Shown in pieces: positions 31,768 through 40,701 of a stretch of 64,000 nucleotides of DNA (its first letter is position 1; each line of letters begins with the position of its first letter). This DNA comes from Pseudomonas syringae (GTDB lineage Bacteria > Pseudomonadota > Gammaproteobacteria > Pseudomonadales > Pseudomonadaceae): contig NZ_CP066265.1 in assembly GCF_023278085.1 (NCBI RefSeq), forward strand, positions 4,784,501 through 4,848,500. Direction: 5' to 3'. A program made the translations under genes and the position numbers. Under the pieces are notes generated by a model that made no database searches, was not told the origin of the DNA, and saw only the letters and a list, made by a program, of their open reading frames with translations.

Positions 31768-32808
31768 TTAGTTCTGAGCGGGCTCGATACGCAACTTACC
31801 GTCGTCGAAGATGTTCAGCTTTTGCCGAAGCTCGTGAGGCTGAGCGTAGGCCTGCGGATCGGGCGGCGTAGCACTCGAAGCTCCCGGAGCAGCAGGTGCC
31901 GCTGGCGCTGGTGCCGGAGTTGCTGGTGCCGCTGGATTGGCGGGTGGCGCACCGCCGGAGTTCTGATCGCCTTCGATACGATGCTGAGCCTTTTTGGTCA
32001 AGACCACGATATCGATGCGACGGTTGACCGGATTGGTAGGGTTCTGGTGGTCGTAGAGCGCCGACGAGGCATAGCCCACCACCCTTGCCACCTGTGAATC
32101 CGGATACGTCCCGGCAACCAGCGCGCGACGAGCAGCATTGGCGCGGTTGGCCGACAGCTCCCAGTTGCCGAACCCGCCACTGCCCACGAAAGGCGTTGCA
32201 TCGGTGTGACCGCTGATGCTGATCTTGTTCGGCACGCTTTTGATGGTGTCAGCCAGTGCCAGCAGAATGTCTTCGAAATAAGGCTTGAGGCGGGCACTGC
32301 CCGAGTCGAACATTGGCCGGTTTTCGGCATCCATGATCTGGATACGCAAGCCGTCCTGAGTGATCTCGAACAGAATCTGGTCCTTGAATTTCTGCAGCTG
32401 CGGGTTTTCCTCGACCTTGTTCTGCAGTTCCTGCAACAGCATCTCCAGACGCTCCTGCTCGACCGCCTCAGCCTTGGCCTCCGACGTCTCCGCCTCGATA
32501 GGCACGGTATCCGGCGACGGCGTGGTCTTGACCTCGGGGTTGAGGGTCTGGTTGGGCGACATTTCCGGCGAACCACCCAGGTCGATCACGTACGGCGAAC
32601 CACTGTCCGAAAAGCCCACAGGGTCCTTGAAGTACCCTGCAACGGCCAGCAACTGCTCAGGGGTAGCGGACGACATCAGCCACAGCACCAGGAAGAACGC
32701 CATCATGGCTGTCGCGAAGTCAGCGAAAGCGATTTTCCAGGCGCCACCGTGGTGTCCGCCACCGAAGCGCTTGACGCGCTTGATGATTATCGGCTGATTA
32801 TTTTCCAT
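31768..32808 (-). CDS. motB: Flagellar motor stator protein MotB
   Basis: 346 residues. The single membrane segment near the N-terminus (AWKIAFADFATAMMAFFLVLWL) carries the proton-accepting Asp30. A periplasmic plug/linker (about 55-150) leads to an OmpA-like peptidoglycan-binding domain with ISGHTDATP and NWELSANRANAARRAL. An Ala/Pro-rich linker (about 285-320, PAAPATPAPAPAAPAAPG) precedes the last 25 residues, making the C-terminus longer than in E. coli MotB. It lies three bases after motA. A separate MotCD pair is usual in Pseudomonas but is not here. Confidence 0.95.
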   Translation of the reverse strand: MENNQPIIIKRVKRFGGGHHGGAWKIAFADFATAMMAFFLVLWLMSSATPEQLLAVAGYFKDPVGFSDSGSPYVIDLGGSPEMSPNQTLNPEVKTTPSPDTVPIEAETSEAKAEAVEQERLEMLLQELQNKVEENPQLQKFKDQILFEITQDGLRIQIMDAENRPMFDSGSARLKPYFEDILLALADTIKSVPNKISISGHTDATPFVGSGGFGNWELSANRANAARRALVAGTYPDSQVARVVGYASSALYDHQNPTNPVNRRIDIVVLTKKAQHRIEGDQNSGGAPPANPAAPATPAPAPAAPAAPGASSATPPDPQAYAQPHELRQKLNIFDDGKLRIEPAQN

Positions 32809-32811
32809 GAC

Positions 32812-33663
32812 TTAGCGACCGCGAACCGCTTGTTCCAGCTCACTGAAGCTGGGGCGATGCAGCGGATACAGAACCTTGCGGCCGAATTCGACAGCCAGCG
32901 AAGGCGGCATGCCCGAGGCAGAAGCCACCAGTGACGCCTTGATGCTTTCGTAAACGTTCATTTCTTCCTTGGCGTCGTGCGCAAGGCTGGTGGCCAGCGG
33001 CCCGAAGAAACCGTAAGCCGCGAGAATACCGAAGAACGTACCGACCAGCGCCGCACCTACGTGCATACCGATCGCAGCCTTGTCGCCCGAACCCAGCGAC
33101 GCCATGGTCACCACGATACCCAGTACCGCCGCCACGATACCGAAGCCTGGCATACCGTCGGCGATACCGGTAATGGCGTGGGATGGGTGCTCGAGATCTT
33201 CTTTCATGCTCAGCAGCTCCATGTCGAACAGCCCTTCCAGCTCATGGGGAGCCATGTTGCCGGACGACATGATGCGCAGGTAGTCACAGATGTACGCCGT
33301 CATGCGCTCATCTTTCAGCACACCCGGGTATTTGGCGAAGATCGGGCTGGAAGCAGCGTCTTCGATATCCCCTTCAATCGCCATCATGCCCTCACGGCGG
33401 CTCTTGTTGAGGATTTCGTAGACCAGCCCCAGCACTTCGAGGTAATAGGCATGCGTGAAGCGCGTACCGAACATCTTCAGCGACTTCTTGAACACGTGCA
33501 TGAACATGTAGCCAGGGTTGGCCTGGAGGAACGCGCCCAGTGCAGCACCGCCGATAATCAAGACCTCGTAGGGCTGGAACAGCGCCATGATCTTGCCATG
33601 GGACAGAACATATCCGCCGAGGACGCTCGCGATGACGACAATGATGCCGATGATTTTAGCCAT
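32812..33663 (-). CDS. motA: Flagellar motor stator protein MotA
   Basis: 283 residues with four hydrophobic segments (beginning MAKIIGIIVVIASVLGGYVL) and a large cytoplasmic loop that carries the charged residues that touch FliG. The late segment FGILAAYGFFGPLATSLAHDAKEE contains the conserved Pro of the proton path. MotA5MotB2 complexes convert proton flow into flagellar torque. motA and motB are separated by three bases and should be co-transcribed. Promoter in 33664-33869 not clearly seen. Confidence 0.96.
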   Translation of the reverse strand: MAKIIGIIVVIASVLGGYVLSHGKIMALFQPYEVLIIGGAALGAFLQANPGYMFMHVFKKSLKMFGTRFTHAYYLEVLGLVYEILNKSRREGMMAIEGDIEDAASSPIFAKYPGVLKDERMTAYICDYLRIMSSGNMAPHELEGLFDMELLSMKEDLEHPSHAITGIADGMPGFGIVAAVLGIVVTMASLGSGDKAAIGMHVGAALVGTFFGILAAYGFFGPLATSLAHDAKEEMNVYESIKASLVASASGMPPSLAVEFGRKVLYPLHRPSFSELEQAVRGR

Positions 33664-33869
33664 AGGAGAAAATACTTTACTGAGTCGGGTTCAGGGACAG
33701 TGCGGAAGTTCTTGAATCTCTTCTTCTCCTTATCGGCCCATCTGGGCCAGACTATAGCCGGTTCTTGTGAAAAACCGTTTTGCCCTGTCAATCAAAGGGT
33801 GAAAATGGCCGGGCCGCCCTGCACACTGGCAGTCCTCCAGCCCAGATAATCAGTCGCACAGGCCACCGA

Positions 33870-35405
33870 ATGCCGACAGAAAGCGCACCACATCACCTGG
33901 CTCCAAAAACGCTTGATGCCTGGGTCAAACAACTCGACGGTATCGCGTTGCCGGTTCCTGCCGTCAATCATGCTCACGTTCGTTCAGCGCTCAATGACAG
34001 CCGCCGTTCGCTGCGTGAAATCGCCGAAATGATGCAGGAAAGTCCTGCACTGGTGCTGAGTGTGATGCGCGAAGCCAACCATCACACCCACGGGATGACC
34101 GAGCAGGCCGAAAGCCTAGAAATCGCCATCAATCGCTTGGGGCTGGCGCGCACTGAAACCCTGCTGGGTCGCCTGCCAGCCAAACCACCCGCAGAAATCC
34201 CCGCCGCCTATCGCCAGCTGATCCTGGTCAGCCAGCACGCCACTCAACAGGCCAACGGGCTTTTTGCCAGCCGGCTTGCGCGGCTCTGGCAGGATATTCA
34301 TCTGGGCAGCCTGCTGTTCCTCGCGCCGCTCTGGCCCATGGCGCTGGCCTATCCAAAATTGCTGGAAGAGCTGGAAGTAAGGGTTATCCACAAGGGACAC
34401 TCCAGCGACGCGGTGGAAAAAGAGCTATTTGGCGTCAACCTGCTGGACTTGTGCCTGGCGCTGGCCGAGTTCTGGCGTCTGCCGGTCTGGGTGACCCGCG
34501 GCTACAAGCTGCTGATCAATGAACGACGCGAGCTGGCCAAGACGCTGCGCATCGCCCGTGAAAGCCGCAGCCCGCTGGAACAGCAACAGCTGATGGACGC
34601 TGACCCCAACCTGCGCCGCTGGCTGAATCAGCCCGCCAATACCGTGTTGCTGGGCAACGGCCTGGCGCTGGCGGCACAACAGGCCTGGAACAGCCCGCAC
34701 TGCCTGCGCTGGGAGCGACTGACCAGCCTTTATCTGCAACAACCGCTGAGCGAAGTGCAACAACAGGCGCACCAGAACGCGGCCAGCAGCGCGCGCATTC
34801 ATGCGGAAAACGATCTGTGGCACCCGGCCGAATCGCTGATCTGGCCGTGGGATGCGCGTCGCGTCCGGCGCGATAACGAACCCACACCACCGCCATCGGC
34901 CGACGCCCTGCAATTATGGCGCAAGCAGTGCGCCGAGCTGTTGCAGGAGCCGAGCCCGTTCATCAACGCCATGCACCTGACCACCTCGGCTCGTGATGCG
35001 TTCATGGCGTGCGGCATGCAACGGGTCATGCTGCTGATGCTCGACAAGACCTCATCGGTGCTACGGGTCAATCAGCTTGCCGGTCTGCCCCAGGACGCCG
35101 CCACCTTGCAGCTGTTCGTCAAGGAAAGCACCGTGCTGCAACGCCTGCTGACCCAGCCGACCCAGCTGCGTATGACGCCGGCCAACAACGCACAGTTTTC
35201 GGCTTTGCTGCCCGCGCCGCTCAAGACACTGTTCAGCGGCCAGAACTGGCTGATTCGCTCGCTGAGCAATAACGGCAAGGTCATGCTGCTGGTCGTCGCG
35301 GACCAGGGTGGCGGTGTCTTGTCGGAAATTTCCGTTCAGGCATTCGGAAAAACCGCGCAATGTATTGAACGGGCACTTGGTATCTTTAGTCATCGCAAAG
35401 CGTGA
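33870..35405 (+). CDS. HDOD domain-containing protein
   Basis: 511 residues from ATG 33870 (MPTESAPHHLAPKTLDAWVK); 30 further residues upstream are in frame but unlike the family. The first 240 residues fit a HDOD domain (LPVPAVNHAHVRSALNDSRRSLREIAEMMQESPALVLSVMREANHH), a fold related to HD phosphohydrolases but without their metal-binding His-Asp pair. Residues from about 370 form a second, GAF-like region (VMLLMLDKTSSVLRVNQLAGL). HDOD proteins usually act in signalling, often with c-di-GMP or motility control; nearby motAB and PilZ-like genes are suggestive only. It diverges from motA. Confidence 0.82.
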   Translation: MPTESAPHHLAPKTLDAWVKQLDGIALPVPAVNHAHVRSALNDSRRSLREIAEMMQESPALVLSVMREANHHTHGMTEQAESLEIAINRLGLARTETLLGRLPAKPPAEIPAAYRQLILVSQHATQQANGLFASRLARLWQDIHLGSLLFLAPLWPMALAYPKLLEELEVRVIHKGHSSDAVEKELFGVNLLDLCLALAEFWRLPVWVTRGYKLLINERRELAKTLRIARESRSPLEQQQLMDADPNLRRWLNQPANTVLLGNGLALAAQQAWNSPHCLRWERLTSLYLQQPLSEVQQQAHQNAASSARIHAENDLWHPAESLIWPWDARRVRRDNEPTPPPSADALQLWRKQCAELLQEPSPFINAMHLTTSARDAFMACGMQRVMLLMLDKTSSVLRVNQLAGLPQDAATLQLFVKESTVLQRLLTQPTQLRMTPANNAQFSALLPAPLKTLFSGQNWLIRSLSNNGKVMLLVVADQGGGVLSEISVQAFGKTAQCIERALGIFSHRKA

Positions 35406-35450
35406 GGCCTGGCGTACAATTCGCCTCTTTCTTTCCCCCGGAGGCTGCAA

Positions 35451-37265
35451 ATGTCCGAATTCACTGGCTTGTCGCTGGTCATCGAACCCAACGATCTGCT
35501 TCAGCGCCTTGACGCTCCTGAACTGATCCTCGTGGATCTGACCAGCAGCGCTCGCTACGAAGCCGGGCATATTCGCGGCGCCCGCTTTGTCGATCCGAAA
35601 CGCACGCAACTGGGCACACCCCCTGCGCCCGGCCTGCTGCCGGAGCATGCCGGGCTTGAGCAGTTGTTCGGCGAGCTGGGGCACAACCCCGATGCGGTCT
35701 ACGTGGTCTACGATGACGAAGGCGGCGGCTGGGCCGGGCGCTTCATCTGGCTGCTGGATGTCATTGGCCATACGCGCTACCACTATCTGGACGGCGGCGT
35801 GCTGGCCTGGGAAGCCGAATCGTTGCCGCTGAGCACCGAGGTGCCGCCGGTTGCGGGCGGCCCGGTAACGCTGACGCTGCACGACGAACCGACCGCCACC
35901 CGTGAATACCTGCAAAGCCGCCTGGGCGCAGCCGACCTGGCGATCTGGGACGCGCGCGGCCCGACCGAGTACTCAGGCGAAAAAGTGGTTGCAGCCAAAG
36001 GCGGGCACATCCCCGGTGCCGTCAACTTCGAATGGACCGAGGGCATGGACAAGGCGCGCAACCTGCGCATTCGTCAGGACATGCCAGAAATTCTGCGCGA
36101 CCTGGGCATCACTCCCGACAAGGAAGTGATCACCCATTGCCAGACCCACCACCGCTCTGGCTTCACCTATCTGGTGGCGAAAGCGCTGGGTTATCCAAGG
36201 GTCAAGGCGTACGCCGGCTCGTGGGGCGAATGGGGCAATCATCCGGAAACCCCGGTGGAAGGACCCGCAGCGGTTTCAGCGCCCGTCGAGCCCGTCGAAC
36301 CGGCCCGGCCCGTTCCGCCAGTCGAAGCTGCCGACCCCGTTCGCGCTACCGAGCCAGGCCGGACCTCTCAAAAATCTTCAGGAACCTCTTCAGGACCCTC
36401 AATGAAAGACCGTCTGTTTATTCTCAGTCAGTACCTGTTGCCGCACCACTTGCTGTCCCGACTGGCTGGCTGTGTCGCCGAGTGCCGCGTGCGCTGGTTC
36501 AAGAACGCATTTACCGCCTGGTTCGCCCGCCGCTATCAGGTGGACATGTCGCAGGCGCTGGTCGAAGACCTGACCTCCTACGAGCACTTCAACGCCTTTT
36601 TCACCCGCGCCCTGAAACCCGACGCGCGTCCGCTGGACACCACCCCCGGCGCGATTCTGTCGCCCGCCGACGGGGCAGTCAGTCAACTGGGCCCGATCGA
36701 GCATGGCCGGATCTTCCAGGCCAAGGGTCATAGCTTCAGCGTCCTTGAATTGCTGGGCGGCGACCCGAAGCTTTCTGCGCCGTTCATGGGCGGCGAGTTC
36801 GCCACGGTCTACCTGTCGCCGAAAGATTACCACCGCGTGCACATGCCGCTCGCCGGTACGCTGCGTGAAATGGTCTACGTGCCGGGTCGCATCTTTTCGG
36901 TCAACCAGACCACCGCTGAAAACGTACCGGAGCTGTTCGCCCGTAACGAACGCGTGGTTTGCCTGTTCGATACCGAGCGCGGGCCAATGGCCGTAGTGCT
37001 GGTGGGTGCAATGATCGTGGCGTCGGTCGAAACAGTCTGGGCCGGGCTGGTCACGCCGCCCAAGCGTGAACTGAAGACTTTCCGTTACGACGAAGCGGCA
37101 CGTGCGCCGATCCATCTGGAGAAAGGCGCAGAGATGGGTCGCTTCAAGCTGGGCTCTACCGCCATCGTGCTGTTCGGGCCGAACCAGGTGCAATGGGTCG
37201 AGCAACTGAAGGCTGGCTCCAGCGTGCAGATGGGGCAGGCGTTGGCGGTTCCGAAACACGCCTGA
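35451..37265 (+). CDS. Rhodanese (RhdA-like) in frame with phosphatidylserine decarboxylase
   Basis: One 604-codon frame with no stop between two normally separate genes. Residues 1-270 are a two-domain rhodanese. The active-site loop HCQTHHRS carries Cys230, the same loop and number as the Azotobacter RhdA Cys230 known from the literature. A Pro/Val/Glu/Ala-rich linker (about 271-317, [17 protein letters not shown]) then runs straight into the full decarboxylase from Met318. GGAGG lies upstream of ATG 35451. Either a fused protein is made, or the rhodanese is translated through while psd is also started internally at 36402. RhdA transfers sulfane sulfur from thiosulfate to acceptors. In P. 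aeruginosa I recall the two as separate adjacent genes. Confidence 0.85.
   Translation: MSEFTGLSLVIEPNDLLQRLDAPELILVDLTSSARYEAGHIRGARFVDPKRTQLGTPPAPGLLPEHAGLEQLFGELGHNPDAVYVVYDDEGGGWAGRFIWLLDVIGHTRYHYLDGGVLAWEAESLPLSTEVPPVAGGPVTLTLHDEPTATREYLQSRLGAADLAIWDARGPTEYSGEKVVAAKGGHIPGAVNFEWTEGMDKARNLRIRQDMPEILRDLGITPDKEVITHCQTHHRSGFTYLVAKALGYPRVKAYAGSWGEWGNHPETPVEGPAAVSAPVEPVEPARPVPPVEAADPVRATEPGRTSQKSSGTSSGPSMKDRLFILSQYLLPHHLLSRLAGCVAECRVRWFKNAFTAWFARRYQVDMSQALVEDLTSYEHFNAFFTRALKPDARPLDTTPGAILSPADGAVSQLGPIEHGRIFQAKGHSFSVLELLGGDPKLSAPFMGGEFATVYLSPKDYHRVHMPLAGTLREMVYVPGRIFSVNQTTAENVPELFARNERVVCLFDTERGPMAVVLVGAMIVASVETVWAGLVTPPKRELKTFRYDEAARAPIHLEKGAEMGRFKLGSTAIVLFGPNQVQWVEQLKAGSSVQMGQALAVPKHA
36402..37265 (+). 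CDS. psd: Phosphatidylserine decarboxylase proenzyme (internal start of the joined frame)
   Basis: 287 residues from an internal ATG, with AGGA 6 bases upstream, which would allow independent translation. The catalytic Asp90 (SPADGAVS), His147 (YHRVHMP) and the LGST self-cleavage site (Ser252 becomes the pyruvoyl group) are all present at positions matching E. coli Psd. Psd makes phosphatidylethanolamine in the inner membrane. It is in frame with the rhodanese upstream, so the annotated start depends on whether a fusion exists. Nothing is missing from the enzyme itself. Confidence 0.9.
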   Translation: MKDRLFILSQYLLPHHLLSRLAGCVAECRVRWFKNAFTAWFARRYQVDMSQALVEDLTSYEHFNAFFTRALKPDARPLDTTPGAILSPADGAVSQLGPIEHGRIFQAKGHSFSVLELLGGDPKLSAPFMGGEFATVYLSPKDYHRVHMPLAGTLREMVYVPGRIFSVNQTTAENVPELFARNERVVCLFDTERGPMAVVLVGAMIVASVETVWAGLVTPPKRELKTFRYDEAARAPIHLEKGAEMGRFKLGSTAIVLFGPNQVQWVEQLKAGSSVQMGQALAVPKHA

Positions 37266-37294
37266 TAGCCGATAGCTGCCTGAAGCTGAAAATA

Positions 37295-37325
37295 CATGGG
37301 TCCTGCCTGAACGGCAGCACCCATG
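37295..37325. other. Symmetric hairpin downstream of psd
   Basis: catgggt-c-ctgcc, loop tgaac, ggcag-c-acccatg: two perfect stems separated by one C-C mismatch. It lies 30 bases past the psd stop. There is no T run, so it is not a textbook terminator. The remainder of 37326-37527 should hold the promoter of the next gene but no strong match is seen. Confidence 0.55.
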
Positions 37326-37527
37326 CGGCGTCAAACCGGAGCGAAGCTGGCATAAAGCCACACTTACTGCGCGGTTTCACCGATGCTGGTAGAGTCACTC
37401 ATTTGACGTTGTAGGATACTTCGCACGTTCATGGCGTATGCTGGACACATCTCTGTAGGACGATGGTGTCAGCCACCCAATTAATGCCGTCGCCCGTTCC
37501 AGTGAGTCGTTGGAGTCTGCCTTTCAC

Positions 37528-39312
37528 ATGAGTAATTTTAGCCTCCCTCTGTTGTTGCGTGCCCCCACGCCAACGCAGTCGAGCCTGACGTTCTGTGAAG
37601 CCACTCCACGCGACCTGAAACGCTGGATCTCCAGACTGCCCAAGGCAAATCTCGGGGAAATGGCGCGCCAGCTGTATCAAGGCCTGACCGAACTGAACCA
37701 GTTGGTCACCCCCAGCGACAACCGTTTGCAACTGCTTGAACTGCTACGCCCCGAGGTGTATTTCGTCTGCAAGCACCTTGAGCGTCACTTTCTCAACCAG
37801 GCCATCGTGCTCGACGAGCGGCCGCGCAAGGTTGCCAATCTTTGCCAGGCCCTGCAAAACCACTTGGCGACTGGCTACAAGCAGATCATTCAGCAGGTCG
37901 CAGCGCGTTACAGCAAGGATCAGAGCGGCCTGCTCGGCACCGCACTGCAACGCGCGCTGCATGGCCTCAACGGGCCGCTGATTCGCGCCAACCAGCTCTA
38001 TTGCCCGGTGCAGGAAGGGCTCTGGCTCGAGATTCACCAGCTCTATCAGATCGCCCGTCATTACGGGCTGCATTACGCAATGATCGACGAGCCTCTGGCG
38101 CACCACACCAAAGCCCTGAGCGTCGAACAAACCTATGTGATTGCCCTGCTGATGGGCTGCTCGCGCTGCAATCAGATGCGCCAATTGAATATCGGCAAGC
38201 TGGCCGACGCGCTCGAAGCCTGGAGCCCGCTGGTCAAGCTGCAATCGCCTGCTGAAGAAAGCAGCCTGTTTGCGCTGGACGCCACTGCTGACAAGCCGCC
38301 GTTGTACAGCACGCTGTTCACTGATGAGAAGATGCACGGACTGCTCGGCATCAATACCGCTGCGCTGGCGGAAGCAATCAATCAGTATCTGGCCCTGCCG
38401 GATGATCAACGCTCACCGTCCAGGCTGCTGATACCGACCGGCATCAATACCGACTTGCTGCAACATCTGGCAGCGGCCTGGGGCGATGTGGCCGAACGCG
38501 TCTTCCAGCGCACCGCCGGGCAAGGCACGCTGAAACTGTGCATCGGCATGAGCGCTCTGCATTATTACGTTGCCGGTCAGAAATCGTTCAGCCAGCTGCT
38601 ACAGTTGCAGAACGCGACCAGTGTGGCGAGTTTTTCGCTCAAGATGGCCAACGACTCCGAGGATGATCCCTGGTCTTCGGCCTTCGACACACAGCGCGGC
38701 AATACCTCATCGGTCCTGCTGCCGTATGAAGAGATCGAATACCCGAAAATCGACGGCGACACTGACTCGCTTTCCAACGGTCAGCACACATTCCCGACGT
38801 TTGACCTGAACATCGTCAACCACAGCCCCGGTGGTTATTGCCTGGCGTGGCAGAAGGATGTGCCACAACAATTGCAGGCGGGCGAACTGGTGGGTATTCA
38901 GGACGATGCCGGCCAGGGCTGGAGCGTGGCCATTGTGCGCTGGGTTCGCCAGGTACGCAGCGGCGGTACGCAGATGGGCATCGAATTGATCGCGCCTTTT
39001 GCCCAGCCATGCGGCATGCAGTTGATCCGAGAGCAACAGAACAGCCAGTACTTGCGTACCTTGATGCTGCCGGAAGTACGCGCCATGGACAAACCGCCGA
39101 CCGTGCTCGCGCCGCGCCTGCCGTTTCAGGAAGGCAGCAAGGTGATGATCAACGTCAGTGGCGAGGAACGCCGGGCCTCACTGAACAACCGGCGCATCAG
39201 CAGCGCCAGTTACAACCAGTTCGAGTATCAGATGTACGACGCACCGAAAGCGGCCGAGACCGAAAAAGTGCAGCCGGGGCAGGAGTTCGATTCCTTGTGG
39301 GGCTCGCTGTAG
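37528..39312 (+). CDS. PilZ-like domain protein, function unknown
   Basis: 594 residues from ATG 37528 (MSNFSLPLLLRAPTPTQSSL), with a TTG six codons upstream as an alternative. Most of the protein is helical and without recognisable motifs. The segment near 450-550 (GELVGIQDDAGQGWSVAIVRWVRQVRSGGTQMGIELIAP) resembles the beta-barrel part of PilZ-type c-di-GMP receptors, with the typical hydrophobic-Gly-Ile-Glu-Leu ending. The canonical RxxxR N-terminal motif is not obvious, so c-di-GMP binding is uncertain. The genome position matches the gene before fimX and serB in P. aeruginosa as I recall, but here serB follows directly, 45 bases away and convergent. Confidence 0.75.
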   Translation: MSNFSLPLLLRAPTPTQSSLTFCEATPRDLKRWISRLPKANLGEMARQLYQGLTELNQLVTPSDNRLQLLELLRPEVYFVCKHLERHFLNQAIVLDERPRKVANLCQALQNHLATGYKQIIQQVAARYSKDQSGLLGTALQRALHGLNGPLIRANQLYCPVQEGLWLEIHQLYQIARHYGLHYAMIDEPLAHHTKALSVEQTYVIALLMGCSRCNQMRQLNIGKLADALEAWSPLVKLQSPAEESSLFALDATADKPPLYSTLFTDEKMHGLLGINTAALAEAINQYLALPDDQRSPSRLLIPTGINTDLLQHLAAAWGDVAERVFQRTAGQGTLKLCIGMSALHYYVAGQKSFSQLLQLQNATSVASFSLKMANDSEDDPWSSAFDTQRGNTSSVLLPYEEIEYPKIDGDTDSLSNGQHTFPTFDLNIVNHSPGGYCLAWQKDVPQQLQAGELVGIQDDAGQGWSVAIVRWVRQVRSGGTQMGIELIAPFAQPCGMQLIREQQNSQYLRTLMLPEVRAMDKPPTVLAPRLPFQEGSKVMINVSGEERRASLNNRRISSASYNQFEYQMYDAPKAAETEKVQPGQEFDSLWGSL

Positions 39313-39357
39313 CCGCCGCAATCCATTGGCGAATCACGACGACGTACCACGCCAGAC

Positions 39358-40572
39358 TCAGTGCTGCGCCTCACGGTCGCGGAAACCCAGCAAATACAGC
39401 ACACCGTCCAGCCCCAACGTCGAAATCGCCTGTCTGGCAGATTGCTTGACCAGCGGCTTGGCGCGGAATGCCACGCCCAGCCCGGCAATTGCCAGCATCG
39501 GCAGATCATTGGCCCCGTCGCCGACCGCGATGGTCTGCTCAAGGCTCAGGCCTTCCTTGTGCGCAAGTTCGCGCAGCAGGTCGGCTTTACGCTGAGCATT
39601 GACGATGGGCTCGACGGCAACGCCGGTCACCTTGCCGTCGACCACTTCCAGCTCGTTGGCGAATACATAGTCGATGCCCAGTTTCGCTTGCAGCTGTTTG
39701 GCAAAGTAGGTGAAGCCACCCGACAGAATCGCGGTCTTGTAGCCCAGGCGCTTGAGTTCGGCGAACAGTGTTTCAGCGCCTTCGGTAAGCCTTAGCGAGG
39801 CACCGATTTCATCCAGCACGCTGACGTCCAGCCCCTTGAGCAGCGCCAGACGCTCCTTGAAGCTTGCGCTGAAATCCAGCTCGCCGCGCATCGCCCGCTC
39901 GGTGATCTCGGAAACCTGCTCGCCGACGCCTGCGGCCTTGGCCAGTTCGTCGATCACTTCCGCTTCGATCAGGGTCGAGTCCATATCGAACACTGCCAGG
40001 CGGCGGTTGCGACGGAACAGTGAATCCTGCTGAAAAGCGATATCGACGTTCAGATCCTGCGCCACGGCAAGAAACTCGGCCTGCATGGCTTTAGGGTCGG
40101 CAGGCTCGCCGCGCACGGTGAACTCGATGCAGCCCTTGCCTTTGTCGACCGGCGTATCGAGTGGCATGCGCCCGGAAAGACGGTCGATCTGATCGATGTT
40201 CAGCCCGTATTTCGCGGTAATGGCGCTGACGCACTGCAATTGCTCGGCAGTGACTTTGCGGGTCAGCAACGTCACGATATGCCGCGCCTTGCCCTGGCCG
40301 TCGACCCACAGCTGATAATCTTCTTCGGACACCGCCGTGAAGCGCACCTGCTGATCCAGCTTGTAGGCCGTGAACAGAATATCCTTGAGCACAGACGAGC
40401 CTTCGACGGTATCCGGAATTTCAACCAGGATGCCGAACGACAGGGTGTCGTGGATCACCGCCTGACCAATATCGAGAATGTTCACGCCACCCTGGGCGAG
40501 GACGCCGGTGATGGCTGCGGTGAGACCGGGACGGTCGACACCAGTGATGTTAATCAGGACGATTTCGCGCAA
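39358..40572 (-). CDS. serB: Phosphoserine phosphatase SerB
   Basis: 404 residues from a TTG at 40572 (MREIVLINITGVDRPGLTAA), chosen because the family starts at that residue and GGGGG lies about 6 bases upstream; an ATG at 40602 is the alternative. The two N-terminal ACT-like repeats (about 1-170) precede a HAD phosphatase with the nucleophile motif VFDMDSTLIE, later ILSGGFTYF and VGDGANDLPML. It makes L-serine in the last step of the phosphorylated pathway. The ACT pair may allow serine feedback. It diverges from the AhpA-like gene. Confidence 0.95.
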   Translation of the reverse strand: MREIVLINITGVDRPGLTAAITGVLAQGGVNILDIGQAVIHDTLSFGILVEIPDTVEGSSVLKDILFTAYKLDQQVRFTAVSEEDYQLWVDGQGKARHIVTLLTRKVTAEQLQCVSAITAKYGLNIDQIDRLSGRMPLDTPVDKGKGCIEFTVRGEPADPKAMQAEFLAVAQDLNVDIAFQQDSLFRRNRRLAVFDMDSTLIEAEVIDELAKAAGVGEQVSEITERAMRGELDFSASFKERLALLKGLDVSVLDEIGASLRLTEGAETLFAELKRLGYKTAILSGGFTYFAKQLQAKLGIDYVFANELEVVDGKVTGVAVEPIVNAQRKADLLRELAHKEGLSLEQTIAVGDGANDLPMLAIAGLGVAFRAKPLVKQSARQAISTLGLDGVLYLLGFRDREAQH

Positions 40573-40641
40573 GGCGCACCCCCGCAGTGAAAAAAAACGC
40601 ATTCTAACCACATTCAGTGACCATCGGGCACAGGCAGCGCT

Positions 40642-40669
40642 TTGCCGCTACTGGGTCGCTCGTTATACT
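40642..40669 (+). promoter_or_regulatory. Sigma-70 promoter of AhpA/YtjB-like gene
   Basis: -35 TTGCCG (40642-40647) and -10 TATACT (40664-40669) with a 16-base spacer, 33 bases upstream of the GTG start at 40702. Confidence 0.6.
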
Positions 40670-40701
40670 GCGCGACAACTTCACCGAAAGAGCCGTGCTC
40701 T

